From Neisseria sp. MVDL19-042950 (GTDB lineage Bacteria; Pseudomonadota; Gammaproteobacteria; Burkholderiales; Neisseriaceae): a stretch of 64,000 bases of DNA. The notes beneath the pieces are model-generated. The model made no database searches. It was not told the origin of the DNA and saw only the letters and a program-made list of their open reading frames with translations. Both the position numbers and the translations under genes were made by a program. Positions 36,539 through 46,528 of this stretch are shown here, piece after piece. The DNA lies in NCBI RefSeq assembly GCF_030504625.1, contig NZ_JAUKWH010000002.1, positions 267,262-331,261 on the forward strand. Reading direction: 5' to 3'. The stretch's first letter is position 1. Each line of letters begins with the position of its first letter.

Positions 36539-37498
36539 TTACTTCTCGACAAACTCGCCGTAAGCCATGGCCCGATCGAAACGGCGCGTCAGCAAATCGG
36601 CCATCGGCATGCTTTCCGCTTCACGCAATTGTTCTGCCAGCACTTCTTTTACACGCTTGGCGATTTCGGCATGATCACGGTGCGCGCCGCCCAAAGGTTC
36701 TTCGATGATGCGGTCAATCAAGTTCAAATCGGCCAAACGTTTGGCGGTGATGCCCAATGCTTGCGCGGCATCGGCTGCTTTTTCTGCGGTTTTCCACAAA
36801 ATAGAAGCACAGCCTTCGGGAGAAATAACCGAATAAGTAGAATATTGCAGCATGTTCACATAATCGCCCACGGCAATCGCCAATGCGCCGCCGGAACCGC
36901 CTTCGCCGATGATGGTACACAATACCGGCACACGCAGGCGGGTAAGCTCGTAGAGGTTGCGGCCGATCGCTTCAGACTGCCCGCGCTCTTCCGCTCCGAT
37001 GCCGGGATAAGCTCCCGGAGTATCGACAAACGTCATCACCGGCAGTTGGAATTTTTCGGCAGTCTGCATCAAACGCAGGGCTTTGCGATAACCTTCGGGG
37101 CGCGGCATACCGAAATTGCGGCGGATTTTTTCTTTGGTATCGCGGCCTTTTTGATGGCCGATAACCACAACACTCCTGCCGTTGAAACGCGCCAAGCCGC
37201 CCACAATCGCATGATCGTCGGCATAGTGGCGGTCGCCGTGCAATTCTTCAAAATCGGTAAAAATGGCGTTGATGTAATCCAGCGTATAAGGCCGCTGCGG
37301 GTGGCGTGATACTTGCGATACTTGTGCGGGGGTGAGTTTGTTGAAAATCGACTTGGTCAAATCGGTGCTTTTCTTTTGCAGGCGGGCGATTTCGTCGGCA
37401 ATATCGACGGCGGATTCACCTTGTACAAAACGCAACTCGTCGATTTTTTTGATTAATTCGGCGATAGGCTGTTCAAAATCCAGAAAAACGGGTTTCAT
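36539..37498 (-). CDS. accA: Acetyl-CoA carboxylase carboxyltransferase subunit alpha
   Basis: 319 residues. [20 protein letters not shown] is the family start. [22 protein letters not shown] and [15 protein letters not shown], and the C-terminal GGAHRDH are conserved. It forms the carboxyltransferase with AccD and supplies malonyl-CoA for fatty acids and for the APE pathway. Monocistronic in the sequence shown. Confidence 0.96.
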   Translation of the reverse strand: MKPVFLDFEQPIAELIKKIDELRFVQGESAVDIADEIARLQKKSTDLTKSIFNKLTPAQVSQVSRHPQRPYTLDYINAIFTDFEELHGDRHYADDHAIVGGLARFNGRSVVVIGHQKGRDTKEKIRRNFGMPRPEGYRKALRLMQTAEKFQLPVMTFVDTPGAYPGIGAEERGQSEAIGRNLYELTRLRVPVLCTIIGEGGSGGALAIAVGDYVNMLQYSTYSVISPEGCASILWKTAEKAADAAQALGITAKRLADLNLIDRIIEEPLGGAHRDHAEIAKRVKEVLAEQLREAESMPMADLLTRRFDRAMAYGEFVEK

Positions 37499-37715
37499 AT
37501 GAGTAAAGCTCTTATTATTAAAATAGAAGAATCAGAATGCAATCATACGCGAAGATGGCTGCTTTGGCAGCATGTTTTCACATACCGGCAAGAATCGATA
37601 GCCGCTCCCTGCCACTCTGCTTCTCGTTAACCATATTTTTAGTGCATGCATACTAATGCGCAGAATTCTGTATCTTATGCTAAACTGCAAAACAGTTCAA
37701 TCACGCGGTTTAGAT

Positions 37716-38117
37716 ATGAAAAACAGCAATGACAACAATACCATGCGCCTTGATAAATGGTTATGGGCCGCCCGCTTTTTCAAAACCCGCGCGCTGGCTC
37801 AAAAGCACATCGAGCTGGGGCGCGTGCAGGTAAACGGTGCCAAAGTGAAAAACAGCAAAAATATTTCCGCCGGCGACACCGTAGATTTAACGCTCAATTC
37901 CCTGCCCTATAAAATCAAAGTGGTCGCCCTCAACCACCAACGCCGTCCGGCACCCGAAGCGCGTATGCTGTATGAAGAAGATATGAAAACCGCCGCCCTG
38001 CGGGAAGAGCAAAAACTACTCGACCAAGCCAGCCGCATCACGGCCGCTTATCCTGAAGGCAGGCCCACCAAACGCGACCGCCGCCAGATTGAAAAACTGA
38101 AGCGCGGGAATTGGTAG
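37716..38117 (+). CDS. hslR: S4-domain RNA-binding protein (HslR-like heat shock protein 15)
   Basis: 133 residues from ATG 37716 (or 124 from ATG 37743, which begins with MRLDKWLW). The S4 domain is RLDKWLWAARFFKTRALAQKHIELGRVQVNG. The basic C-terminus EGRPTKRDRRQIEKLKRG is typical of Hsp15, which binds 50S subunits carrying nascent chains. It ends at an inverted-DUS terminator shared with the PAP2 gene. Confidence 0.85.
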   Translation: MKNSNDNNTMRLDKWLWAARFFKTRALAQKHIELGRVQVNGAKVKNSKNISAGDTVDLTLNSLPYKIKVVALNHQRRPAPEARMLYEEDMKTAALREEQKLLDQASRITAAYPEGRPTKRDRRQIEKLKRGNW

Positions 38118-38125
38118 ATTATTGT

Positions 38126-38162
38126 AAAGAGGCCGTCTGAAAACTTTTCAGACGGCCTCTTT
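38126..38162. terminator. Bidirectional inverted-DUS terminator
   Basis: An 18-bp stem (38126-38143 with 38145-38162) with a 1-base loop, between convergent hslR and the PAP2 gene. Confidence 0.85.
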
Positions 38163-38166
38163 AGTT

Positions 38167-38715
38167 TTAATGCCTCGATCCTGCAAAAGACATGCTTTTG
38201 TAAACCATATATTTGCTCGATACCGCCGCGATTATTCCAACCAATAAAGCTCCCAAAATATCCAACGGCCAATGCACGCCCAAATAAATGCGCGACCACG
38301 CAATAGTCAAAACAATCGGGGAAACCAATAATCCCAAAGCACGCGTCGGCTGCAATGCCAGCAAGCCGGCTAAGGTGGCAAAAACACTCGTCAGATGCTT
38401 GCTCGGAAACGACGACGAGGCATCGTGAGGCAGAAAATTCGTGCCCAACTGCAATAAAAACGGACGGGGATGATACCAACCTTTTCTAATCAGATAAGTG
38501 ATGGCGACACCGATAACAATGCTGAAAACTATGCTTAACCAAACACGCTTGTTGTTTTTATGTTTTGCGACTAAGTATATGAATAAAATAAAAAAGAACC
38601 ACACGATTAGATACTCGGCGGAAAAAATAGCAAAATAAATGCTGTGCGAGTATGCATCTTCATCCGCATTGATCATCATAAACAAATACTTGTTTAATTC
38701 ATGCAGCACATCCAT
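38167..38715 (-). CDS. PAP2-family membrane phosphatase
   Basis: About 182 residues from ATG 38715. A strong SD (AAGGGA) is too close to it and better placed for GTG 38709, so the start may be two codons further in. The phosphatase motifs are KGWYHPRP (motif 1, K-x6-RP), SFPSKHLTS (motif 2) and SRIYLGVHWPLDIL (motif 3). Five or six membrane helices. Such enzymes recycle undecaprenyl pyrophosphate or lipid phosphates at the inner membrane. AT-rich compared with its neighbours. Confidence 0.85.
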   Translation of the reverse strand: MDVLHELNKYLFMMINADEDAYSHSIYFAIFSAEYLIVWFFFILFIYLVAKHKNNKRVWLSIVFSIVIGVAITYLIRKGWYHPRPFLLQLGTNFLPHDASSSFPSKHLTSVFATLAGLLALQPTRALGLLVSPIVLTIAWSRIYLGVHWPLDILGALLVGIIAAVSSKYMVYKSMSFAGSRH

Positions 38716-38942
38716 CTCCCTTATACTTTTTAAAAGCACCTTTAATGATGTTATATCATCATTATTAGCTGAAAATTAGGATAAGAGTAGTTGTTTCGAA
38801 AAAAATTCCCACTATCATGCAAACAGGCGCTACGAATACGCCGCCATAATTGTTTCAGACGGCGGAAGCGCACAGCAGCTCTGCATACCGCCATCACATT
38901 ATCGCGTATAATCTCCGCCGTTACCGTATCAGACAACCGACC

Positions 38943-40202
38943 ATGACCCCGATCCAACTCGAACACACCGCCACCGTATTGGCCGATATGCTCACTTTCA
39001 AGCAACCCGCCGATGCCGTGCTTTCCACCTATTTTCGCGAATATAAAAAATTAGGCCGGCAAGACCGCTACGAAATCGCCGAAACGGCCTTTGCCGCCCT
39101 GCGCCATTTTCAAAAAATTTCCGCCGCCCTGCGCCGCCCCCACGCGCAACCGCGCAAAGCGGCTTTGGCCGCACTGGTGCTCGGCCGCAGCGTGAATATC
39201 AACAGCATTAAAGATTGGCTCGACGAAGAAGAAACCGAGTTTTTAAGCAATTTAAAAGCCCGTAAAACCGAGTTTTCAGACGGCCTCGATACCGCTTCCG
39301 AACTGCCCGATTGGTTGATCGGCACGCTGCAAAAACATTACGGCGAAGCCGACATCCTCGCCTTCGGACGCAGCGTCAACCAACCCGCGCCGCTGGATGC
39401 CCGGGTCAACACCTTAAAAAACAAGCGCGATAAAGTGCTGGCCGAATTGCAGGCGGAACAGCTTGATGCGGAAGCTACACCGTATTCGCCGTGGGGCATC
39501 CGCTTCAAAGAAAAAATAGCCCTCAACAAACACCCGCGCTTTCTCGACGGCACTCTGGAAGTGCAAGACGAAGGCAGCCAGCTTTTGGCTTTGCTGCTCG
39601 GTGCGAAACGCGGTGAAATCGTAGTGGATTTCTGCGCTGGAGCGGGCGGTAAAACTTTGGCCGTCGGCGCAATGATGGCCAACAAAGGCCGCATTTATGC
39701 TTTCGATATCGCCGAAAAGCGCCTCGCCAATCTTAAACCGCGCATGGTTCGTGCCGGATTGACCAACATCCATCCCGAACGTATCGGCGGCGAGACCGAC
39801 CCGCGCATCGGCAGACTTTACGGCAAAGCCGACCGTGTGCTGGTAGACGCGCCCTGCTCCGGTTTGGGCACGTTGCGCCGCAATCCCGATCTGAAATACC
39901 GCCAATCGCCCGAAACCCTTGCCTCCTTGCAACAGCAGCAGGCATCCATTTTGGCCGAAGCGGCCAAGCTGGTTCATGAAAAAGGCCGCTTGGTTTACGC
40001 CACTTGCAGCATTCTGCCCGAAGAAAACGAAATGCAGGTGCAGCGTTTTTTAGACAACCATCCCGATTGGCACGCCGTCGATTGCGCCGCGCTGCTAAGT
40101 AGCTATAAAATTCCGCTCGATACAGGCGTATACTTACGGCTGGATTCGGCCAAGCATCAAACCGACGGCTTTTTCGCCGCCGTGTTGGAACGCAAAAATT
40201 GA
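38943..40202 (+). CDS. RsmB/NOP-family rRNA or tRNA cytosine-5 methyltransferase
   Basis: 419 residues from ATG 38943; the open frame upstream is non-coding. The SAM site is DFCAGAGGKTLAVG. Motif IV is DAPCSGLGTLRRNPDLK and the catalytic cysteine is in YATCSILPEENE. The N-terminal LADMLTFKQPADAVLSTYFREYKKLGRQDRY is a helical RNA-binding region, different from the canonical RsmB NusB domain. It methylates C5 of cytosine in an RNA; which RNA is not evident. A DUS sits inside (39277). Confidence 0.88.
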   Translation: MTPIQLEHTATVLADMLTFKQPADAVLSTYFREYKKLGRQDRYEIAETAFAALRHFQKISAALRRPHAQPRKAALAALVLGRSVNINSIKDWLDEEETEFLSNLKARKTEFSDGLDTASELPDWLIGTLQKHYGEADILAFGRSVNQPAPLDARVNTLKNKRDKVLAELQAEQLDAEATPYSPWGIRFKEKIALNKHPRFLDGTLEVQDEGSQLLALLLGAKRGEIVVDFCAGAGGKTLAVGAMMANKGRIYAFDIAEKRLANLKPRMVRAGLTNIHPERIGGETDPRIGRLYGKADRVLVDAPCSGLGTLRRNPDLKYRQSPETLASLQQQQASILAEAAKLVHEKGRLVYATCSILPEENEMQVQRFLDNHPDWHAVDCAALLSSYKIPLDTGVYLRLDSAKHQTDGFFAAVLERKN

Positions 40203-40224
40203 CCATTTATTCACAGGAACCCAC

Positions 40225-40533
40225 ATGAGCATTCAAGAGCAAATCAAAGAAGTTGTTACCACCCACCGCGTCGTGCTGTTTATGAAAGGCACCAAGCAGT
40301 TTCCGCAATGCGGTTTTTCTTCGCGCGCCGTGCAATTGTTGCAGGCTGCCGGTTGCGAAGACTTCGTTACTGTAAATGTTTTGGAAAACGATGCCGTACG
40401 CCAAGGCATCAAAGAATACAGCAACTGGCCGACCATTCCCCAACTGTATGTTAACGGCGAATTCTTGGGCGGTTCCGACATCATGATGGAAATGTACGAA
40501 GCCGGCGAACTGCAAGAAGCGTTGAAAGTTTGA
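40225..40533 (+). CDS. grxD: Monothiol glutaredoxin (Grx4/GrxD)
   Basis: 102 residues. The active site is QCGFS (CGFS type), with WPTIPQLYVNGEFLGGSDI for glutathione binding. It binds 2Fe-2S clusters and takes part in their delivery in the cytoplasm. It begins 22 bases after the methyltransferase, so co-transcription is likely. Confidence 0.95.
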   Translation: MSIQEQIKEVVTTHRVVLFMKGTKQFPQCGFSSRAVQLLQAAGCEDFVTVNVLENDAVRQGIKEYSNWPTIPQLYVNGEFLGGSDIMMEMYEAGELQEALKV

Positions 40534-40552
40534 TTCGGCAGTAACCTTTCAT

Positions 40553-40594
40553 AAAGAGGCCGTCTGAAAAAGAAATTTCAGACGGCCTCTTTTT
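40553..40594 (+). terminator. Inverted-DUS terminator after grxD
   Basis: A 17-bp stem (40553-40569 with 40576-40592) and T-run, 20 bases after the grxD stop. Confidence 0.85.
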
Positions 40595-40656
40595 ATCGTT
40601 CTCTTTTAAAACTATCAATGTTATGATTATTTCATAATAAAACGGGAAAACCTTAC

Positions 40657-41340
40657 ATGAGTATCAAACAATGGCCGGAAGGCGAACGCCCGCGCGAAAA
40701 GCTGTTGGAGCGCGGTGCGGGTGCGTTGAGCGATGCCGAACTGCTGGCGGTATTGCTGCGGGTGGGTACGCGCGGCATGAGTGCGGTGGATTTGGCGCGC
40801 CATCTGCTCAACGAGTTCGGCAGCTTGGGGCGGCTGATGAGTGCGGAGATGAAAGAATTGTCGGCGCACAAAGGCATGGGGCTGGCGAGCTATACGCAGT
40901 TTGCCGTGGTGCGCGAAATCGGGCGGCGGATATTGGGCGAAGAGTTGCGAGAAACCGCCGTGTTGAATAATCCGCGCGAGGTTGCCGATTTTCTGCGTCT
41001 GCATCTGGCACACCAACGTGTGGAAGTGAGCCTTGCGCTGCTGCTGAACCGGCAAAACCAGTTGATTGCCATGCACGAATTGGCGCGCGGTACGGTGGCG
41101 GAAAACACCGTTTACACCCGCGAAATCGTCAAACTCGCGCTCGACGAATACGCCAGCAGTATCATCATTGCCCACAACCACCCCGGCGGTTCGCCCGAGC
41201 CTTCCGATGCCGACATTGCCTTCACGCACAAACTGGCGCAGGCTTTGGATTTGGTGGATATCACACTTTTAGACCATTTCATCGTAACCGCCCGCCAAGT
41301 AACGTCTTTGCAGGAGCGCGGCTTGATGCGCGCGGTGTAG
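40657..41340 (+). CDS. radC: RadC-family JAB-domain protein
   Basis: 227 residues. The N-terminal helical part (LLERGAGALSDAELLAVLLRVG) is followed by a JAB1/MPN metallo-domain with IIAHNHPGG and SPEPSDAD (two His and Asp zinc ligands) and DHFIV. RadC proteins are widespread; a DNA repair role is disputed. It is monocistronic. Confidence 0.93.
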   Translation: MSIKQWPEGERPREKLLERGAGALSDAELLAVLLRVGTRGMSAVDLARHLLNEFGSLGRLMSAEMKELSAHKGMGLASYTQFAVVREIGRRILGEELRETAVLNNPREVADFLRLHLAHQRVEVSLALLLNRQNQLIAMHELARGTVAENTVYTREIVKLALDEYASSIIIAHNHPGGSPEPSDADIAFTHKLAQALDLVDITLLDHFIVTARQVTSLQERGLMRAV

Positions 41341-41347
41341 AGACACA

Positions 41348-41401
41348 TTCAAGGCCGTCTGAAAAGCGTTATAATTCCGCCATTCTTTTTTCAGACGGCC
41401 T
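41348..41401 (+). promoter_or_regulatory. Candidate bioA promoter inside an inverted DUS pair
   Basis: A perfect TATAAT lies at 41370-41375 with a weak TTCAAG at 41348-41353 (16-base spacer). The spacer is largely the left DUS (41352-41365), and the right DUS is at 41388-41400, just before bioA. The pair also can terminate radC. Motif reading only. Confidence 0.4.
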
Positions 41402-41410
41402 CTTACCTTC

Positions 41411-42700
41411 ATGCTTTCTTCCGCCGATTTAGACTTCGACCGCCGCCATATCTGGCACCCTTACACCTCGGTGATCGATCCGCTGCCCGTCTATCCCGCC
41501 GCCCGCACCGAAGGCGTGTACATAGAGCTTTCAGACGGCCGCAAGCTGGTGGACGGCATGTCGTCGTGGTGGTGCGCGCAACACGGCTACAATCATCCCG
41601 AAGTGCTTGCCGCCGCCCACAAGCAGCTCGACACCATGCCGCACATCATGTTCGGCGGCATTACCCACGAACCCGCCGTCCGCCTGTGCCAAAGCCTGAA
41701 AACCATGCTGCCCGAAAATCTCGACTGTATTTTTCTGGCCGATTCCGGCTCGGTGGCGGTGGAAGTTTCCTTGAAAATGGCTTTGCAATACTGGCATGCA
41801 CGGGGCGAAGCGCGCAGCAAATTTCTCACTATCGAACGCGGTTATCACGGCGACACCTTCGGTGCCATGAGCGTGTGCGACCCCGTGAATTCTATGCATA
41901 ATCTTTACCGCCGTTTCCTGCCCGAGCACATTTTCGTGCCCGCCCCGCAAAGCCGCTTCGACGGAGAATGGCGGCCAAGCGATATCGCCGCTTTTCAGAC
42001 GGCCTTATCGCAACATCACAACGATATTGCCGCCGTGATTCTCGAACCAATGGTGCAAGGCGCGGGCGGTATGCGCGTGTATCATCCCGAATATTTGCGG
42101 CAGGTGCGCACCTTGTGCGACGAATACGGCATCTTATTGATTCTGGACGAAATCGCCACCGGCTTCGGGCGCACGGGCAAGCTGTTTGCCTGTGAACACG
42201 CTGCCATCCAACCCGATATCATGTGTATCGGCAAAGCCCTCACCGGCGGCATGATGACGCTTTCCGCCACCTCCGCCACCCGCCATGTCGCCGAAACCGT
42301 ATGCGGCGGCGAAGCGGGCGTATTCATGCACGGCCCCACTTTTATGGGCAACCCGCTGGCCTGCGCCGTGGCCGAAGCTAACATGCAGATACTCAAACGC
42401 AACGAATGGCAGGCGCAAGTCGCCGCCATCGAAGCACATTTTCAGACGGCCTTAACGCTGCTTGCCGCCTATGAAAACGTGGCCGACGTGCGCATCATCG
42501 GCGCCGTCGGGGTGGTCGAAACCCGCCGCCCCGTCAACATGGCTGCCATGCAGCAGTTTTTCGTGCAGCAAGGCGTGTGGATTCGGCCGTTCGGCAAGCT
42601 GGTTTACCTGATGCCGCCTTACATCATCCGCCCGCACGAATTGCAACGGCTTACCGATGCCGTAGGCGCGGCCGTTCAAAAAACAGAATTGTTTCAATAA
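41411..42700 (+). CDS. bioA: Adenosylmethionine-8-amino-7-oxononanoate aminotransferase
   Basis: 429 residues. HIWHPYTSVIDPLPVYP is the BioA start; RKLVDGMSSWWCAQHGYNHPE and ADSGSVAVEVSLKMALQYW follow. The PLP aspartate is in LILDEIATGFGRTGKLFA, and the Schiff-base lysine in CIGKALTGGMM. It converts KAPA to DAPA using SAM as amino donor in biotin synthesis. No other biotin gene is nearby. Three DUS copies are within the gene. Confidence 0.95.
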   Translation: MLSSADLDFDRRHIWHPYTSVIDPLPVYPAARTEGVYIELSDGRKLVDGMSSWWCAQHGYNHPEVLAAAHKQLDTMPHIMFGGITHEPAVRLCQSLKTMLPENLDCIFLADSGSVAVEVSLKMALQYWHARGEARSKFLTIERGYHGDTFGAMSVCDPVNSMHNLYRRFLPEHIFVPAPQSRFDGEWRPSDIAAFQTALSQHHNDIAAVILEPMVQGAGGMRVYHPEYLRQVRTLCDEYGILLILDEIATGFGRTGKLFACEHAAIQPDIMCIGKALTGGMMTLSATSATRHVAETVCGGEAGVFMHGPTFMGNPLACAVAEANMQILKRNEWQAQVAAIEAHFQTALTLLAAYENVADVRIIGAVGVVETRRPVNMAAMQQFFVQQGVWIRPFGKLVYLMPPYIIRPHELQRLTDAVGAAVQKTELFQ

Positions 42701-42712
42701 CAAGGAATCATC

Positions 42713-43246
42713 ATGGATTTGAAAGAAACCCGACTCAGTTCCGAGCCGATTTTCCAAGGCACGTTCATCAACATCACCCGCGACACCATCCGCCTGCCCA
42801 ACGGCAACGAAAGCATGCGCGTGGTCATCCGCCACCCCGGTGCCGCCTGCGTGCTGGCCGTAACCGACAATGACGAAGTGGTGCTGGTACGCCAATGGCG
42901 CTACGCCTGCGACCAAGCCCTGCTGGAACTGCCCGCAGGCAAACTCGATGCCGGCGAAGACCCCGCCGTCTGCGCCCTGCGCGAACTGGCCGAAGAAACG
43001 CCCTACATAGCCGACAGTGTCAAACTGTTGCACACTTTCTACACCGCGCCCGGTTTCTGCGACGAATTGATGTATCTCTACCAAGCCGAAGGCGTGCGCG
43101 AGGGCAGCACGCTGCAGAACGATGAAGACGAATTTACCGAAACCGTGCTGATGAGCCGCGAAGAAGTGAAAGCGGCGTTGAAAAACAACCAAGTTTCAGA
43201 CGGCAAGACCTTGGCCGGTTTGCAATATTGGCTGCTGAACAGCTAA
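42713..43246 (+). CDS. Nudix hydrolase (ADP-ribose pyrophosphatase-like)
   Basis: 177 residues, 12 bases after bioA, with AAGGAA upstream. The Nudix box runs from GKLDAGEDPAVCALRELAEE, then TPY, where the canonical glycine after EE-x is proline. The remainder fits the NudF-like hydrolases of ADP-ribose and sugar nucleotides. A DUS overlaps residues near the C-terminus. Confidence 0.87.
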   Translation: MDLKETRLSSEPIFQGTFINITRDTIRLPNGNESMRVVIRHPGAACVLAVTDNDEVVLVRQWRYACDQALLELPAGKLDAGEDPAVCALRELAEETPYIADSVKLLHTFYTAPGFCDELMYLYQAEGVREGSTLQNDEDEFTETVLMSREEVKAALKNNQVSDGKTLAGLQYWLLNS

Positions 43247-43260
43247 CTATCTGCTTTAAA

Positions 43261-43302
43261 ACAATCAGGCTGTCTGAAAAAATTTTCAGACGGCCTGATT
43301 GT
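43261..43302. terminator. Bidirectional terminator with one variant DUS
   Basis: A 20-bp stem (43261-43280 with 43283-43302). The left arm has AGGCTGTCTGAA, a one-base variant of the AG-DUS, and pairs by one wobble with the right arm, which is a normal copy. It lies between Nudix and convergent gshA. Confidence 0.85.
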
Positions 43303-43394
43303 TTTATATCGGTAACAGCGGATAACAAGCGGGCATCATGTAGCAACGGCCGGATAATGCTTGGAAATATCCGGCTGCGGCGGCCCTACCCGCA

Positions 43395-44750
43395 TCAAGC
43401 AGCGGTTTGCTCCAACTCTAGCGAAGCCGCCAATAACGACAAACGCGCCATCACGCCGTAAACATACAAGCGGTTGGGTTCGTTGTCGGGGTTGTCGATG
43501 TCCACATGCGGCACGCCTAAATTTTGCCATTGCTCGAATACGCGTTTGCATGTTGCCAGCAAAACCGGATCGGCATTGCCGCTGCTGTGAACCGACGGAA
43601 TGCTCTGCTCGAGCGGCACGAATAACATGCCCGAAGCGTTCAGGTTTTCGTCGGCTCCCCGCCCTTCGTGCACACGGTAAAAGCCGCCGATAACAAACCT
43701 GTCCATCATGTAAACCACGGGTTCGGCTACGGCACCGTTTAAGGTTTCGTAGGTGTAAATGCCTTCTTGCACAATCACTTCGCTGACTTCCAAACCTTCT
43801 TTGACTTTGGCCATTTTATTGCGGCTTTTGCGGTTCAGGCTGCGCACTTCATCGGCGGATTTCACACTCATCACACCCATGCCGTAAGTGCCCGCATCGG
43901 CTTTTACAATCACAAACGGTTTGTCGGTAATGCCTTTTTCATCGTATTTCGCCTGAATCTTCGCCAACATCCGCTCCACGGCATCGGCCAGAGCATCTTC
44001 GCCTTCGCGTTCTTGAAAATCCAAACCGCTGATTTGTTCGAAATAAGGATTGATCTGCCATTCGTCGATGCCGATCAACTCGGCGAACTCGGCCGCCACT
44101 TGGTTATATGCGCCGAAATGGGTGGTTTTCCGGCGGGTTGTCCAGCCTCCGTGCAACGGCGGCAACACGGTTTGGTTCAGCCCTTTCAGAATTTCGGGCA
44201 CGCCCCCGGAAAGATCATTGTTCAACAACACCACGCAGGGTGAAAACCCGTCGGCCAGATGCACGCGCTCACGGGTACGCAGCAACGGCTCCAGCAAGAT
44301 TTTATCGCCCAAAGCGGTTTCAAATTCGGTCGGTTCGGCGATGTCGGGATTCAAACTGCCCAAACGCACTTCAAAACCCGCCGAACGCAAAATGCTGCTG
44401 AGTGCATAAACGTTTTGCAGGTAAAAAGTGTTGCGGGTATGGTTTTCCGGCACGATTAATACCGATTTGGCTTCTTTACAGGCGCGCTCTACCGCATCTT
44501 GGGCGGCTACGGCGGCCAGCGGAATAAAATTGGGATTCAGATTGTTGAAGCCGCCGGGAAACAGGTTCATATCGATGGAAGCCATTTTATAGCCGCTGTT
44601 GCGGATATCGACCGAACCGTAAAACGGCGGTTTGTGTTTTCCCCACTGAGAACGGAACCACGCTTCGATTTTGGGCTGATTGGTTAAGATTTTGTATTCA
44701 AAATCTTGCAATTGGCGGGCGTATTCGGCGGAAATAACGGGCAGGCTCAT
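43395..44750 (-). CDS. gshA: Glutamate-cysteine ligase (proteobacterial GshA, PF08886 type)
   Basis: 451 residues from ATG 44750, with GGAAG eight bases upstream; the ATG at 44765 has no SD. SVDIRNSGYKMASIDMNLFPGGFNNLN is near the N-terminus. It has a nucleotide-binding KPFVIVKADAGTYGMGVM and RKTTHFGAYN. It makes gamma-glutamylcysteine for glutathione with ATP. It is a separate family from E. coli GshA, found in betaproteobacteria and some others. It is divergent from leuC. Confidence 0.9.
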   Translation of the reverse strand: MSLPVISAEYARQLQDFEYKILTNQPKIEAWFRSQWGKHKPPFYGSVDIRNSGYKMASIDMNLFPGGFNNLNPNFIPLAAVAAQDAVERACKEAKSVLIVPENHTRNTFYLQNVYALSSILRSAGFEVRLGSLNPDIAEPTEFETALGDKILLEPLLRTRERVHLADGFSPCVVLLNNDLSGGVPEILKGLNQTVLPPLHGGWTTRRKTTHFGAYNQVAAEFAELIGIDEWQINPYFEQISGLDFQEREGEDALADAVERMLAKIQAKYDEKGITDKPFVIVKADAGTYGMGVMSVKSADEVRSLNRKSRNKMAKVKEGLEVSEVIVQEGIYTYETLNGAVAEPVVYMMDRFVIGGFYRVHEGRGADENLNASGMLFVPLEQSIPSVHSSGNADPVLLATCKRVFEQWQNLGVPHVDIDNPDNEPNRLYVYGVMARLSLLAASLELEQTAA

Positions 44751-44988
44751 GGTTAGGGCTTCCATTAATAGAGTTGAAAAACGGAAACATGATAGATTTT
44801 TTGATGGTTTGCGACAAGTTTTTCAGACGGCCTCAACAAAATAAGACAATTTGTCTAAAAATATATAAAATTAATTCGAAAACAATTTGAGAACAAAAAA
44901 ATTAGACAAAAAAGATTGCAATTGCCGTCCGAACACCATAATATGGCAGCACTCGAACCATTTAACCTCCTTAAACAAAAGTACAATG

Positions 44989-46395
44989 ATGAATCCGCAA
45001 ACCCTCTACGACAAACTCTGGAACAGCCATATCGTCCGCCAAGAAGAAGACGGTACGGTTTTACTCTATATCGACCGCCATCTGGTTCACGAAGTAACCA
45101 GCCCACAAGCCTTTGAAGGCTTGAAAATGGCCGGACGCAAACTGTGGCGCGTCGACAGCGTGGTTTCCACCGCCGACCACAACACGCCCACCGACAACTG
45201 GGACAAAGGCATCCAAGACCCGATTTCCAAGCTGCAAGTCGACACTTTAGACGGCAATATCAAAGAATTCGGCGCGCTGGCTTATTTTCCGTTCAAAGAC
45301 AAAGGCCAAGGCATCGTACACGTGATGGGGCCGGAACAAGGTGCCACCCTGCCCGGCATGACCGTGGTTTGCGGCGATTCGCACACTTCCACCCACGGCG
45401 CATTCGGCGCATTGGCACACGGTATCGGTACTTCCGAAGTCGAGCATGTGATGGCTACCCAATGTATTACCGCCAAAAAGTCCAAATCCATGCTGATTAA
45501 GGTCAACGGCCGTCTGAAACCGGGTGTAACCGCCAAAGACGTAGCCTTATACATCATCGGCCGAATCGGCACCGCGGGCGGCACGGGCTATGCAATCGAA
45601 TTCGGCGGCGAAGCCATCCGCTCGCTCAGCATGGAAGGCCGCATGACCTTGTGCAATATGGCGATTGAAGCCGGCGCGCGTTCGGGCATCGTGGCGGTGG
45701 ACGACACCACCATAGAATATGTAAAAAACAAACCTTTCGCTCCCAAAGGCGAAGCATGGGAGCAAGCCGTTGCCTACTGGAAAACGTTGGTTTCCGACGA
45801 AGGCGCACCATTCGACAATGTATTCGAGTTTGATGCCGCCGATATCGAACCGCAAGTAACGTGGGGTACTTCGCCCGAAATGGTGTTGGACATCAACGGC
45901 AAAGTGCCGAATCCGGCGCAAGAATCCGACCCCGTGAAACGCAGCGGCATGGAGCGCGCCCTCGAATACATGGGCTTAACCGCCGACACGCCGCTGAACA
46001 AAATTCCGGTAGATGTGGTGTTTATCGGCTCCTGCACCAACAGCCGCATCGAAGATTTGCGCGAAGCCGCCGCCGTAGCCAAAGGCCGCTTAAAAGCGGA
46101 TAACGTGAAGCGCGTTTTGGTGGTGCCCGGCTCGGGTTTGGTTAAAGAACAAGCCGAAAAAGAAGGTTTGGACAAAATCTTTACCGAAGCAGGTTTCGAA
46201 TGGCGCGAACCGGGCTGCTCGATGTGTTTGGCCATGAATGCCGACCGCTTGGAGCCGCAGGAACGCTGCGCTTCCACCTCTAACCGCAATTTTGAAGGCC
46301 GCCAAGGCAACGGCGGGCGCACTCATTTGGTGAGCCCTGCTATGGCGGCTGCTGCTGCGGTGACCGGACACTTTACCGATGTTCGCAATCTGTAA
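44989..46395 (+). CDS. leuC: 3-isopropylmalate dehydratase large subunit
   Basis: 468 residues from ATG 44989 or 44986 (tandem ATGs). The frame is open to 44887 but that part does not resemble LeuC. The 4Fe-4S cysteines are in [13 protein letters not shown] and [10 protein letters not shown]. Other aconitase motifs are [22 protein letters not shown] and NRNFEGRQG. It isomerises 2- and 3-isopropylmalate with LeuD in leucine synthesis. leuD follows after a terminator and a small lipoprotein gene. Confidence 0.96.
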   Translation: MNPQTLYDKLWNSHIVRQEEDGTVLLYIDRHLVHEVTSPQAFEGLKMAGRKLWRVDSVVSTADHNTPTDNWDKGIQDPISKLQVDTLDGNIKEFGALAYFPFKDKGQGIVHVMGPEQGATLPGMTVVCGDSHTSTHGAFGALAHGIGTSEVEHVMATQCITAKKSKSMLIKVNGRLKPGVTAKDVALYIIGRIGTAGGTGYAIEFGGEAIRSLSMEGRMTLCNMAIEAGARSGIVAVDDTTIEYVKNKPFAPKGEAWEQAVAYWKTLVSDEGAPFDNVFEFDAADIEPQVTWGTSPEMVLDINGKVPNPAQESDPVKRSGMERALEYMGLTADTPLNKIPVDVVFIGSCTNSRIEDLREAAAVAKGRLKADNVKRVLVVPGSGLVKEQAEKEGLDKIFTEAGFEWREPGCSMCLAMNADRLEPQERCASTSNRNFEGRQGNGGRTHLVSPAMAAAAAVTGHFTDVRNL

Positions 46396-46401
46396 AGATA
46401 A

Positions 46402-46434
46402 GCATGCCGTCTGAAAATTTTTCAGACGGCATGC
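46402..46434 (+). terminator. Inverted AT-DUS terminator after leuC
   Basis: A 16-bp stem with a 1-base loop from two ATGCCGTCTGAA words, seven bases after the leuC stop. It should partly separate leuC from leuD. Confidence 0.8.
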
Positions 46435-46528
46435 CCTTTCAAATTGTTTTTTAAAAAGAATTTTGGCATTATAGAAAGCACAGCAATAAACATTGTCTGT
46501 ACTTTCAAAAATACTAAGGAGCTTAACT

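Noticed and set aside
36497..37309. 270-residue plus-strand frame
   Set aside because: Antisense to accA, with composition of a shadow frame and no family resemblance.
44887..44988. N-terminal extension of LeuC
   Set aside because: LeuC proteins begin near the [10 protein letters not shown] block; the extension has no homology and overlaps the promoter region of gshA/leuC.
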